Source of the DNA: Desulfurivibrio sp044068515
GTDB lineage: Bacteria; Desulfobacterota; Desulfobulbia; Desulfobulbales; Desulfurivibrionaceae
Direction of reading: 5' to 3'
Assembly (NCBI RefSeq): GCF_044068515.1
Contig: NZ_JBIPKI010000073.1
Location: forward strand, 1-5,889
Length of the DNA: 5,889 nt
Of the stretch, positions 1 through 5,613 are shown in pieces; the stretch's first letter is position 1; every line of letters begins with the position of its first letter. A program made the translations under genes and the position numbers. The notes beneath the pieces were generated by a model that made no database searches, was not told where the DNA came from, and was given only the letters and a program-made list of their open reading frames with translations.

Positions 1-510
1 CGGCCCCAGCTTGAGCAGGGCCGCGGCCGCCGTTTCGAACTCAGCGCGGGTCCGGATGGTCTGGCCGCTCAGCACCTCGGCCTCGGGGATATTGGGCGTG
101 ATGATGGTCGCCCGGGGGATCAGGATTTGCCGCAGGGCCGCGATGGCCTCGTCGTGCAGCAGCTTGGCGCCGCTCTTGCTCACCATCACCGGGTCGAGCA
201 CGATGGGAACCGCTCCGCAGCCCCGCAGTTGCCGGGCCACTTCCTCGATGACCTCGGGGGTGTTGAGCATGCCGATCTTGATCGCGTCAACTCCGATATC
301 GGTCAGCACCGCCTCGATCTGGGCCCCGACCATCGCCGCCGGCACCGGGTGGATGGCCGTCACCCCGCAGGTATTCTGGGCGGTCAGGGCGGTGATGGCC
401 GTCATGCCGTAGCAGCCCAGGGCGGAGAAAGCTTTGAGATCGGCCTGAATGCCGGCCCCGCCCCCGGAATCCGAGCCGGCGATGGTCAGAACCCTTCGAT
501 ACGTTTTCAT
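1..510 (-). CDS. thiD: Hydroxymethylpyrimidine/phosphomethylpyrimidine kinase ThiD (partial, C-terminus beyond left edge)
   Basis: ThiD phosphorylates 4-amino-5-hydroxymethyl-2-methylpyrimidine to the monophosphate and then the diphosphate, the pyrimidine half of thiamine, in the cytoplasm. The visible 170 residues match the N-terminal two thirds of the ribokinase-like family. They include the glycine-rich opening TIAGSDSGGGAGIQADLKAF (residues 9-28), ITALTAQN (39-46) with the glutamine that contacts the pyrimidine in known ThiD structures, DPVMVSKSGAKLL (106-118), and TPNIPEAEVL (138-147). The family is usually about 260-270 residues, so the C-terminal third, with the catalytic cysteine/GTGC region, lies outside the window. 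The ATG at 510 is preceded by GGAG (519-522) eight bases upstream. It overlaps the TGA of the Nudix gene as ATGA (507-510), which suggests translational coupling. The reading frame is intact throughout. A fusion to ThiE beyond the edge cannot be excluded. Confidence 0.95.
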   Translation of the reverse strand, partial: MKTYRRVLTIAGSDSGGGAGIQADLKAFSALGCYGMTAITALTAQNTCGVTAIHPVPAAMVGAQIEAVLTDIGVDAIKIGMLNTPEVIEEVARQLRGCGAVPIVLDPVMVSKSGAKLLHDEAIAALRQILIPRATIITPNIPEAEVLSGQTIRTRAEFETAAAALLKLGP

Positions 511-944
511 GGCAGATACTCCGGAAAAACCTTGGCCAGCAGGGTCCGGGTACCGGGACCGAGCGGCAACCCGGCCAGATCGTCGGGCGCCAGCCAGGCC
601 GCCGCCAGGGCGTCGTCGCCGGCCACCGCTTCCCCCGCCAGATATTCGGCGGTGAAATTGACGATGATATAGTGAAAGCGCACCCGCTGGTCCGGATCCC
701 GTTCGATCAGCTCCAGGGGTTCCAGGGGCCGGCCGATGGCCACCGTTACGCTGGTTTCCTCCCGAACCTCCCGCCGGGCCGCCTCGGCCAGGCTTTCCCC
801 GAGTTGCACCCGGCCGCCCGGCACCGTCCAGGTCCCCTCGCCGGGGGGGTTGCCGCGCTTGATCAGCAGCACCCGGCCGTCCCGGATCACCAGCGCCCCG
901 ACCCCCATCCGGGGATGCTCGGGATAATCTCCCGCCGCGCTCAT
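507..944 (-). CDS. Nudix hydrolase (MutT/ADP-ribose pyrophosphatase-like), substrate unknown
   Basis: Nudix enzymes cleave nucleoside diphosphates linked to another moiety, using a metal bound by the Nudix box. From the ATG at 944 the protein has 145 residues. GVGALVIRDGRVLLIKR (residues 14-30) forms the first strands. The Nudix box runs from G44 to V66 with the pattern G-x5-E-x7-REVREE; E59, E62 and E63 are the metal ligands. The usual glycine near the end of the box is Ser65. The rest is a plain single-domain Nudix fold of typical length. The start is uncertain. A TTG at 1019 in the same frame would add 25 residues rich in Ala, Pro, Gly and Arg, has GGTGA about ten bases upstream, and sits 14 bp after carB. 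The ATG at 944 has only a weak GCGGGAT upstream, but it begins where family similarity begins. Position between carB and thiD, with an ATGA overlap into thiD, suggests co-expression. A role on a thiamine or pyrimidine intermediate is inference only. Confidence 0.9.
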   Translation of the reverse strand: MSAAGDYPEHPRMGVGALVIRDGRVLLIKRGNPPGEGTWTVPGGRVQLGESLAEAARREVREETSVTVAIGRPLEPLELIERDPDQRVRFHYIIVNFTAEYLAGEAVAGDDALAAAWLAPDDLAGLPLGPGTRTLLAKVFPEYLP

Positions 945-1033
945 CGCCGGATCCCGCCGGCCAGCAGCAGCGGCGCCCCGGCCGGGGCCGGGGGCCGCCG
1001 AATACGTAGTCGGCGCCAAAGCAGGGCCGTCAC
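941..1033 (-). other. Possible 30-codon leader ORF in the carB-Nudix junction
   Basis: A GTG codon begins at 1033, directly after the carB TAG (1036-1034). It opens a 30-codon frame ending in a TGA (943-941) that overlaps the Nudix ATG at 944 as ATGA. The predicted peptide is basic, with several arginines, then proline-rich, then contains a Leu-Leu-Leu run. If read, it would carry ribosomes from carB to the Nudix ATG. GC-rich DNA often holds short open frames by chance, and nothing in the peptide marks it as real, so this is only a candidate. The alternative is that the junction encodes the N-terminus of a TTG-started Nudix protein. Confidence 0.2.
975..988. repeat. GC-only perfect palindrome in the carB-Nudix junction
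   Basis: GCCCCGGCCGGGGC reads the same on both strands (14 bp) and lies among further CCCCGG/GGGGCC blocks. In RNA it could form strong secondary structure between carB and the ATG-started Nudix gene and so modulate read-through or translation. No U-tract follows it, so it does not look like an intrinsic terminator. Chance occurrence in GC-rich DNA is possible. Confidence 0.4.
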
Positions 1034-4000
1034 CTATCTGGCCGCCAGGGCGGCATGGTAGGACTGGAGAGACCGGACTTCGCCCTTGCCCTGCAGCCGG
1101 GCGGCAATGCCCTTGGCCGCCGCCGTGGCCGCCGCCACCGTGGTGATGTAGGGAACCTTGTAGCGGATCGCGGTCTTGCGGATGTAGGAATCGTCGTGCA
1201 GGCTCTGCTTGCCGACCGGGGTGTTGACCACCAGGTGGATCTCGCCGTTTTTGAGCAGGTCGGCAAGGTTGGGGCGCCCCTCGTGCATTTTCTTCACCGC
1301 TTCCGCCGCGATCCCCTGGTCGTTGAGGAAACTGGCGGTGCCTTCGGTGGCCAGCAGGACAAAGCCTAAGGCGGCCAGGGTCCGGGCGGCCTCGAGAATG
1401 GGGCGCTTGTCCGGCTCCCCCACGGTGAGCAGCACGGTGCCGGCCAGGGGCAGGCTGGTGCCGGTGGCTTCCTGGGCCTTGTAGAAGGCCAGGCCGTAGT
1501 TGGCGGCCAGGCCGAGGACCTCGCCGGTGGAGCGCATCTCCGGCCCGAGCAGCGGATCGACCTCGGGGAACATGTTGAAGGGGAAAACCGCCTCCTTGAC
1601 CCCGAAGTAGGGGATCGGCCCCGAATTGAGCCGGGCCGGATCAAGGGGCTGGCCGAGCATCGCCTGCACCGCCAGGCGGGGCATGGCGATGTTGCAGATC
1701 TTCGAAACCAGCGGCACGGTCCGGCTGGCCCGGGGGTTGGCCTCCAGGATGTAAACCTGGTCGCGATAGATGGCGTACTGGATGTTCATCAGGCCGACCA
1801 CCCCCATTTCCAGGGCGATCCGCTCGGTATATTCGGTGATCGTCGCCAGGTGCTTCGCCGCGATATTGACCGGGGGGATTACGCAGGCGGAGTCGCCCGA
1901 ATGGACCCCGGCCATTTCGATATGCTCCATCACGGCGGGAACGAAGGCCCGGCGGCCGTCGCAGACGGCGTCGGCCTCCGCCTCGACGGCATCGACCAGA
2001 AAGGAGTCGATGAGAATCGGCCGGCCGGGGGAGATGTCCACCGCTTTCTGCAGGTATTCAAGCAGCATATCCTCGTCGTGAACGATCTCCATGGCCCGGC
2101 CGCCCAGGACATAGGAGGGCCGGACGATGAGGGGGTAGCCGATGCGCTGGGCGATGAGCAGGGCCTCGCCGATGCTGGCCGCCATGCCCGATTCGGGCTG
2201 GGGGATCGCGAGTTTCTTCATCATCGCGTTGAACTGTTCGCGATCCTCGGCCAGGTCGATGGTCTCCGGGCTGGTGCCGATGATCCTGACCCCGGCCGCC
2301 TGCAGTTCCGCCGCGATGTTGAGCGGGGTCTGGCCGCCGAACTGGACCACCACCCCCTCCGGCTGCTCCTTGTGATAGATCGACAGCACATCCTCGACGG
2401 TGAGAGGTTCGAAATAGAGCTTGTCCGAGGTGTCATAGTCGGTGGAAACTGTTTCCGGGTTGCAGTTGACCATGATCGTCTCATAGCCCGCGTCCCGCAG
2501 GGCGAAGGCGGTATGGACGCAGCAATAGTCGAATTCGATGCCCTGGCCGATCCGGTTGGGCCCGCCGCCGAGGACCATGATTTTCTTGCGCTTGCTGACC
2601 GGCACCTGGTCCGGGCAGTTGTAGCTGGAATAGTAGTAGGCGGCATCATCGACCCCGCTGACCGGCACCGCGTCCCAGGCCTCGGCCAGCCCGAGAGCCA
2701 GGCGGCGCTTGCGCACGGCGGTTTCCGCGATGCCGAGGATCTGGGCCAGGTAGCGGTCGGCAAAGCCGTCCTTCTTGGCTTGGATCAGCAACTCGTCGGG
2801 GGGCAGTTGGCCGGCGAAGGGGAGGATCTGCTCTTCCAGCTCCACCAGCTCCCGCATCTGCTCGAGGAACCAGGCCTTGATATGGGTGCGCTCCCGCAGT
2901 TGCTCGATGCTCGCCCCTTTGCGCAGGGCTTCATAGATGATGAAGTGGCGCTCGCTGCTCGGCTCCACCAGCAGATCCAGCAGCTCCGGCAGGGATTTCT
3001 TGTTGAAATTGGCGGCAAAACCCAGGCCGTAACGGCCGTTTTCCAGGGAGCGGATCGCCTTGTGCAAGGCCTCCTTGTAGTTCTTGCCGATGCTCATCAC
3101 TTCGCCGACGGCCTTCATCTGGGTGCCGAGCTGATCCTTGACCCCCTTGAATTTTTCAAAGGCCCAGCGGGCAAACTTGATGACCACGTAATCCCCCGAG
3201 GGGGTATATTTCTCCAGGGTGCCGTCGCGCCAGTAGGGGATTTCATCCAGGGTCAGGCCGGCGGCCAGCATGGCCGAGATCAGGGCGATGGGAAAGCCGG
3301 TCGCCTTGGAGGCCAGGGCCGAGGAGCGGGAGGTCCGCGGGTTGATTTCGATCACCACCACCCGCCCGGTTTGGGGATCGTGGGCAAACTGGACGTTGGT
3401 GCCGCCGATGACCTCGATCGCCTCGACAATGCGGTGGGAGTAATCCTCCAGCCGGGCCTGGAGCTCGGGGGAAATGGTCAGCATCGGGGCGGTGCAGAAG
3501 GAATCCCCGGTATGGACCCCCATGGGATCGACGTTTTCAATGAAGCAGACCGAGATCTTCTGGTTCTTGGCGTCGCGGACCACCTCGACTTCCAGCTCTT
3601 CCCAGCCCCGCACCGATTCCTCGATGAGAACCTGGCTGACCGGGCTCAAGGCCAGCCCCCGGGCGGCGATGTCTTCAAACTCTTCCAGGTTGTAGGCAAA
3701 GCCCCCGCCGGTTCCGCCCATGGTGTAGGCGGGCCGGATCACCACCGGCAGGCCGAGCTCCTGAACGATTTCCCGGGCTCTGTCCAACGTGGTGGCGATT
3801 TCGCTGCGGGCGGTCTCGATCCCGAGGGCGGCCATGGTCTCTTTGAAGGTCTCGCGGTCCTCTCCCCGTTTGATCCCCGCCAGATTGACGCCGATGACCT
3901 CAACCTTGTACTGGTCCAGCACCCCTGCCTCGGCCAGGGCCATGGAGAGGTTCAGGGCCGTCTGGCCGCCGAGATTGGGCAGCAGGGCGTCGGGCCGCTC

Positions 4001-4240
4001 CTTGGCGATGATTTCGGTCAGCTTGGCCACGTTGAGAGGTTCGATGTAGGTGGCATCAGCCATGCCCGGATCGGTCATGATCGTGGCCGGGTTGGAGTTG
4101 ACCAGGATAATTCGGTAGCCCAGTTTACGCAGGGCCTTGCAGGCCTGGGTGCCGGAATAATCAAACTCGCAGGCCTGGCCGATGATGATCGGGCCGGAAC
4201 CGATGATCAGAATGCTCTGGATATCCTCTCGTTTGGGCAT
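1034..4240 (-). CDS. carB: Carbamoyl-phosphate synthase large subunit CarB, complete
   Basis: CarB makes carbamoyl phosphate from bicarbonate, two ATP and ammonia. The ammonia comes from glutamine hydrolysis by CarA. The product feeds pyrimidine and arginine synthesis in the cytoplasm. The protein has 1068 residues, close to the 1073 of E. coli. The first ATP-grasp half (about 1-400) shows IIGSGPIIIGQACEFDYSG (12-30), R129, R169, the TMGGTGGG loop (173-180), E215, H243 and EINPRTSR (298-305). A helical oligomerisation region follows (about 400-550). The second ATP-grasp half (about 553-930) shows VLGGGPNRIGQGIEFDY (556-572), VRPSYVLGGRAME (706-718) and EANPRASRT (833-841). The C-terminal MGS-like allosteric domain (about 935-1068) has ATEGTA (964-969) and VKKMHEGRP (982-990), matching the region where UMP binds in E. 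coli. No catalytic residue I checked is missing. The ATG at 4240 has AGGAA six bases upstream. The gene follows vapC by 42 bp and no carA is adjacent, which is less common than a carAB pair. Confidence 0.98.
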   Translation of the reverse strand: MPKREDIQSILIIGSGPIIIGQACEFDYSGTQACKALRKLGYRIILVNSNPATIMTDPGMADATYIEPLNVAKLTEIIAKERPDALLPNLGGQTALNLSMALAEAGVLDQYKVEVIGVNLAGIKRGEDRETFKETMAALGIETARSEIATTLDRAREIVQELGLPVVIRPAYTMGGTGGGFAYNLEEFEDIAARGLALSPVSQVLIEESVRGWEELEVEVVRDAKNQKISVCFIENVDPMGVHTGDSFCTAPMLTISPELQARLEDYSHRIVEAIEVIGGTNVQFAHDPQTGRVVVIEINPRTSRSSALASKATGFPIALISAMLAAGLTLDEIPYWRDGTLEKYTPSGDYVVIKFARWAFEKFKGVKDQLGTQMKAVGEVMSIGKNYKEALHKAIRSLENGRYGLGFAANFNKKSLPELLDLLVEPSSERHFIIYEALRKGASIEQLRERTHIKAWFLEQMRELVELEEQILPFAGQLPPDELLIQAKKDGFADRYLAQILGIAETAVRKRRLALGLAEAWDAVPVSGVDDAAYYYSSYNCPDQVPVSKRKKIMVLGGGPNRIGQGIEFDYCCVHTAFALRDAGYETIMVNCNPETVSTDYDTSDKLYFEPLTVEDVLSIYHKEQPEGVVVQFGGQTPLNIAAELQAAGVRIIGTSPETIDLAEDREQFNAMMKKLAIPQPESGMAASIGEALLIAQRIGYPLIVRPSYVLGGRAMEIVHDEDMLLEYLQKAVDISPGRPILIDSFLVDAVEAEADAVCDGRRAFVPAVMEHIEMAGVHSGDSACVIPPVNIAAKHLATITEYTERIALEMGVVGLMNIQYAIYRDQVYILEANPRASRTVPLVSKICNIAMPRLAVQAMLGQPLDPARLNSGPIPYFGVKEAVFPFNMFPEVDPLLGPEMRSTGEVLGLAANYGLAFYKAQEATGTSLPLAGTVLLTVGEPDKRPILEAARTLAALGFVLLATEGTASFLNDQGIAAEAVKKMHEGRPNLADLLKNGEIHLVVNTPVGKQSLHDDSYIRKTAIRYKVPYITTVAAATAAAKGIAARLQGKGEVRSLQSYHAALAAR

Positions 4241-4245
4241 GGTTG

Positions 4246-4250
4246 TTCCT
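4246..4250 (-). promoter_or_regulatory. Ribosome binding site of carB
   Basis: AGGAA on the minus strand lies about six bases before the carB ATG. It supports that start, which also gives the family's usual N-terminus (PKREDIQSILIIGSGP). The 42-bp gap to vapC holds no convincing promoter or terminator. Confidence 0.75.
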
Positions 4251-4282
4251 CGTTTGGGGGGAAAAAGATATTCAAGGCCTCA

Positions 4283-4693
4283 TCAGGGGGCAATCAATTC
4301 AAGACGGGGGAAATAGCTCCGGTAACGGGCGGCATCGCGGGTCAACAGGGCAAGTCCCTCCACGGCGGCATGAGCGCCGATAAAAAAATCCGGCAGGGGC
4401 GAGCGGCGCCGCCCTCCGGCCCGCCGGTAGCGGACAAAGCATTTCCCGGCGAGAAAGGCGGCTTCCCAGGGCAGGGGCCGGCGGGCAAAGTCGGCTTGGG
4501 GCAGGGCGTCTTCCAGTTCCTCGATCCGGGCAAAACCCACCGAAACTTCGGCGTAAATCACCGGATTGATGATGAGCTGAAAGCGCTCCGCGCAATCCGC
4601 CAGGCGCTCCGCCGACCAGGAAAACCACTGGGGATCCTCCTCGAGGATATCGAGCAGCACATTGCTGTCAACCAGCACCCCGGTGCTCATCAT
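4283..4693 (-). CDS. vapC: PIN-domain RNase toxin, VapC family (type II toxin-antitoxin)
   Basis: VapC toxins are Mg-dependent endoribonucleases that stop translation, usually by cutting tRNA or rRNA, and are held inactive by VapB. The 136-residue protein has the whole PIN active site: D9 in VLVDSNVLLD (6-15), E49 in YAEVSVGF (47-54), D102 in PDFFIGAHA (101-109), and D120 in LLTRDAARYRSYFP (116-129). Length is typical, the frame is open, and no catalytic acid is lost, so it should be active. The first ATG (4693-4691) overlaps the vapB TGA as ATGA. A second ATG directly after it (4690) is better spaced from GAGGGGA and may be the true start, removing one residue. It is coupled to vapB and regulated from the vapB promoter. 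Its RNA target cannot be read from the sequence. Confidence 0.93.
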   Translation of the reverse strand: MMSTGVLVDSNVLLDILEEDPQWFSWSAERLADCAERFQLIINPVIYAEVSVGFARIEELEDALPQADFARRPLPWEAAFLAGKCFVRYRRAGGRRRSPLPDFFIGAHAAVEGLALLTRDAARYRSYFPRLELIAP

Positions 4694-4917
4694 TCCCCTC
4701 GGGTCAACGCCATGATTTCCGCGGTACTCATCCTGATGGTGGCCCGGCCGCGCATCCGCTCCACCAGGGCGCGTCCCCTTTTGGCCGGGCCCTGGCTTTT
4801 ATGGATGGTGATCGTGTTGCCTTCTACCCGGAACTCGATCTCCGTGTGGGGCAACAAGCCGAATTTTTCTCGTACTTCCCGCGGAATGGTTACCTGTCCC
4901 TTGCTGGTGATGCGCAT
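4690..4917 (-). CDS. vapB: AbrB/MazE-type (SpoVT-AbrB) antitoxin, VapB family
   Basis: This is the antitoxin partner of the adjacent PIN toxin. It binds VapC to block its RNase activity and represses the operon by binding DNA. The 75-residue protein begins MRITSKGQVTIPREVREKFG, the classic swapped-hairpin AbrB DNA-binding motif (residues 1-20). It continues through LLPHTEIEFRVEGNTITI (21-38) to complete the domain. The basic linker and tail (about 44-75, containing RATIRMSTAEIMALTRGE) are the likely toxin-binding part. The start is fixed by the motif and by GGAGG (4923-4927) five bases upstream of the ATG. The TGA overlaps the toxin ATG, so the two are translationally coupled and the antitoxin is made first, the normal order for the family. 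Confidence 0.93.
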   Translation of the reverse strand: MRITSKGQVTIPREVREKFGLLPHTEIEFRVEGNTITIHKSQGPAKRGRALVERMRGRATIRMSTAEIMALTRGE

Positions 4918-4922
4918 GGCCG

Positions 4923-4927
4923 CCTCC
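4923..4927 (-). promoter_or_regulatory. Ribosome binding site of vapB
   Basis: A perfect GGAGG on the minus strand sits five bases before the vapB ATG, stronger than the vapC site. This is consistent with the antitoxin being made in excess of the toxin. Confidence 0.8.
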
Positions 4928-4954
4928 GGTATTACTTGTTATGGTATTACCATA
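4928..4954. promoter_or_regulatory. Likely VapB/VapBC operator: palindrome and direct repeats
   Basis: TATGGTATTACCATA (4940-4954) is a perfect inverted repeat with 7-bp arms around one central base. The octamer GGTATTAC occurs at 4928-4935 and again at 4943-4950, with starts 15 bp apart. The block covers the -10 element, the expected transcription start and the leader up to the ribosome binding site. That is where autorepressing TA complexes usually bind. Operator function is inferred from symmetry and position. Confidence 0.65.
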
Positions 4955-4977
4955 TCGCAGGCCGGGGCGGCCGTCAA
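4949..4977 (-). promoter_or_regulatory. Sigma70-like promoter of vapBC
   Basis: On the minus strand TTGACG (4977-4972, five of six consensus bases) and TATGGT (4954-4949, four of six) are separated by exactly 17 bp. Transcription would start near 4942, about 25 bases before the vapB ATG. The -10 lies inside the palindrome, so bound VapBC would block RNA polymerase. Read-through from here could also transcribe carB. Confidence 0.65.
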
Positions 4978-5019
4978 GACAACCCAGCTTGCCCGGCTCT
5001 CCGGACGTGACGGCGCCAC

Positions 5020-5047
5020 AATATAACCGGATATTTGTCAAGCACAA
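5020..5047 (-). promoter_or_regulatory. Weak promoter-like element, possibly a relic
   Basis: TATATT (5025-5020, five of six -10 bases) lies 16 bp after TTGTGC (5047-5042, three of six -35 bases) on the minus strand. A perfect TTGACA (5041-5036) is also present, but only 10 bp from the -10, too close to work with it. It could be an extra upstream promoter for vapBC or the relic of a lost module. Confidence 0.25.
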
Positions 5048-5053
5048 GTACAA

Positions 5054-5069
5054 CCGCCATTTACGGCGG
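5054..5069. repeat. Short GC stem-loop
   Basis: CCGCC and GGCGG form a 5-bp stem around a six-base loop. The second arm is part of a direct repeat, ACGGCGGG, at 5063-5070 and 5073-5080. There is no T-tract on either side to make it a terminator. Confidence 0.4.
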
Positions 5070-5132
5070 GGGACGGCGGGACATCGCAAGTGCCATACAT
5101 TTTGATCGGCCTTTCTGCGCTTCCGAAGCTGC

Positions 5133-5146
5133 TCCGGCCGGCCGGA
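5133..5146. repeat. 14-bp perfect palindrome
   Basis: TCCGGCCGGCCGGA is identical to its reverse complement. It lies 12 bp from the AACGG/CCGTT inverted repeat, so the pair may be parts of one REP-like element. Chance in GC-rich DNA is less likely here because the surroundings are more AT-rich. Confidence 0.45.
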
Positions 5147-5158
5147 CCTAGGCAGGTA

Positions 5159-5175
5159 AACGGGACTGTGCCGTT
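5159..5175. repeat. REP-like inverted repeat around GACTGTG
   Basis: AACGG-GACTGTG-CCGTT has 5-bp inverted arms and a core containing GGGACTGT. From general knowledge, GGGACTGTCCC-type repeats are scattered in many deltaproteobacterial genomes, often linked to REP-associated transposases. This copy is imperfect (GTGCC instead of GTCCC), and no transposase gene is in the window. Assignment to that repeat class is tentative. Confidence 0.35.
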
Positions 5176-5245
5176 ATCGCGTTTCCTTAATTTGCATAGT
5201 TGTTTTTTGCTTACCGAAATCATTACCCGAGCAGACCTTCTTCAT

Positions 5246-5351
5246 TCATTCAATGGTCAGGCCGGGGATGCGCGCAAAATGGCGGGCATTGCCGCTGGCC
5301 AACACCAGTCAATTGCTTCGGAAACGATGGCGCATAGCACGAAAAAAAGCT
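5246..5351 (-). pseudogene. C-terminal remnant of a VapC PIN toxin, N-terminus deleted and frameshifted
   Basis: Just after the stop of the RHH antitoxin, where its toxin should begin, only a toxin tail remains. Reading LVLASGNARHFARIPGLTIE and then TGA (5308-5246) reproduces the usual end of FitB/VapC PIN proteins, of the form LVT-x-N-x-R-x-F-x-RIPGL. A TGA stands directly before this in frame (5311-5309). The preceding sequence is toxin-like in another frame (AIVSEAID, 5331-5308). One missing base near 5308 would join the two as AIVSEAID-LVLASGN. The roughly 100 residues that should hold the catalytic acidic residues are absent, and no start codon or ribosome site is left. It therefore cannot be an active RNase. 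The family call rests on the short C-terminal motif. Confidence 0.75.
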
Positions 5352-5609
5352 CTATTGCCAGAGATTTTCATCCACCGTTTCAAAGCTGCTTATAGCCTGC
5401 TCAAATTCAGCGGCGTCCCGCTCACTCCAGGTGCCGGCCAGATGATCCAGATCATTGTAGCGCTTGCGGCGTTGTTTTTTCTCCAGCCCGAGCGATTCCT
5501 TGATAATGGTCAGCAGCAGGGCGTTGACACTGCTGTTTTCCTGTTTAGCCCGCTCCTTCAAGCTTTGAGCAAGTTGGGGATCAACTCCGCGTAAAGTAAT
5601 GGTGGACAT
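5352..5609 (-). CDS. Ribbon-helix-helix antitoxin (FitA/VapB-like), apparently orphaned
   Basis: This 85-residue protein starts MSTITLRGVDPQLAQSLKER, a typical ribbon-helix-helix fold. It has a DNA-contacting strand (about 3-8), helix 1 (about 10-23), and helix 2 (about 26-40, SSVNALLLTIIKESL). The tail DLDHLAGTWSERDAAEFEQ to ENLWQ (53-85) is the acidic toxin-binding segment seen in many VapB antitoxins. The ATG at 5609 is preceded by GGAGG (5618-5622) eight bases upstream, which rules out the longer in-frame extension to 5756, since that stretch belongs to the upstream toxin in another frame. Its own toxin, expected next, survives only as a tail. The gene starts 4 bp after the stop of another PIN toxin, so the two are likely co-transcribed. 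It may now act as a lone repressor, as an anti-addiction antitoxin, or simply be decaying. Confidence 0.88.
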   Translation of the reverse strand: MSTITLRGVDPQLAQSLKERAKQENSSVNALLLTIIKESLGLEKKQRRKRYNDLDHLAGTWSERDAAEFEQAISSFETVDENLWQ

Positions 5610-5613
5610 GGTT

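Larger units (their letters stand above)
4980..5245. other. Noncoding spacer with REP-like repeats between TA modules
   Basis: No coding sequence is supported here. The frames that stay open (for example 5038-5223 minus and 5090-5395 plus) show no family features and run through palindromes. The stretch holds a CCGCC/GGCGG stem-loop (5054-5069), the octamer ACGGCGGG twice at 10-bp spacing (5063-5070 and 5073-5080), a 14-bp palindrome (5133-5146), AACGG/CCGTT arms around GACTGTG (5159-5175) and TTCA three times in tandem (5241-5252). It is visibly more AT-rich in its right half than carB. It may be a scar of mobile or REP elements. Confidence 0.5.

Noticed and set aside
11..672. Open plus-strand frames opposite thiD and the Nudix gene
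   Set aside because: They lie antisense to well-conserved coding sequence and give low-complexity translations without family motifs.
4241..4282. Terminator between vapC and carB
   Set aside because: There is a TCTTTTTCC run on the minus strand and a small AGGCCT palindrome, but no stable stem directly before the T-run.
1850..5026. Very long open frame on the plus strand opposite carB and vapC
   Set aside because: It shares codon phase with carB and vapC on the other strand, so it stays open simply because those genes avoid TTA, CTA and TCA codons in GC-rich DNA. Its His-, Asp- and Gly-rich translation is typical of an antisense shadow, and it has no recognisable domain.
5038..5223. Minus-strand 61-codon open frame
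   Set aside because: It translates repeat and palindrome sequence and has no domain features. Its NGTVPF segment is just the REP-like repeat read as protein.
5090..5395. Plus-strand 101-codon open frame
   Set aside because: It runs across the palindromes and antisense to the toxin remnant, and ends inside the antitoxin gene. No ribosome site or family similarity was seen.
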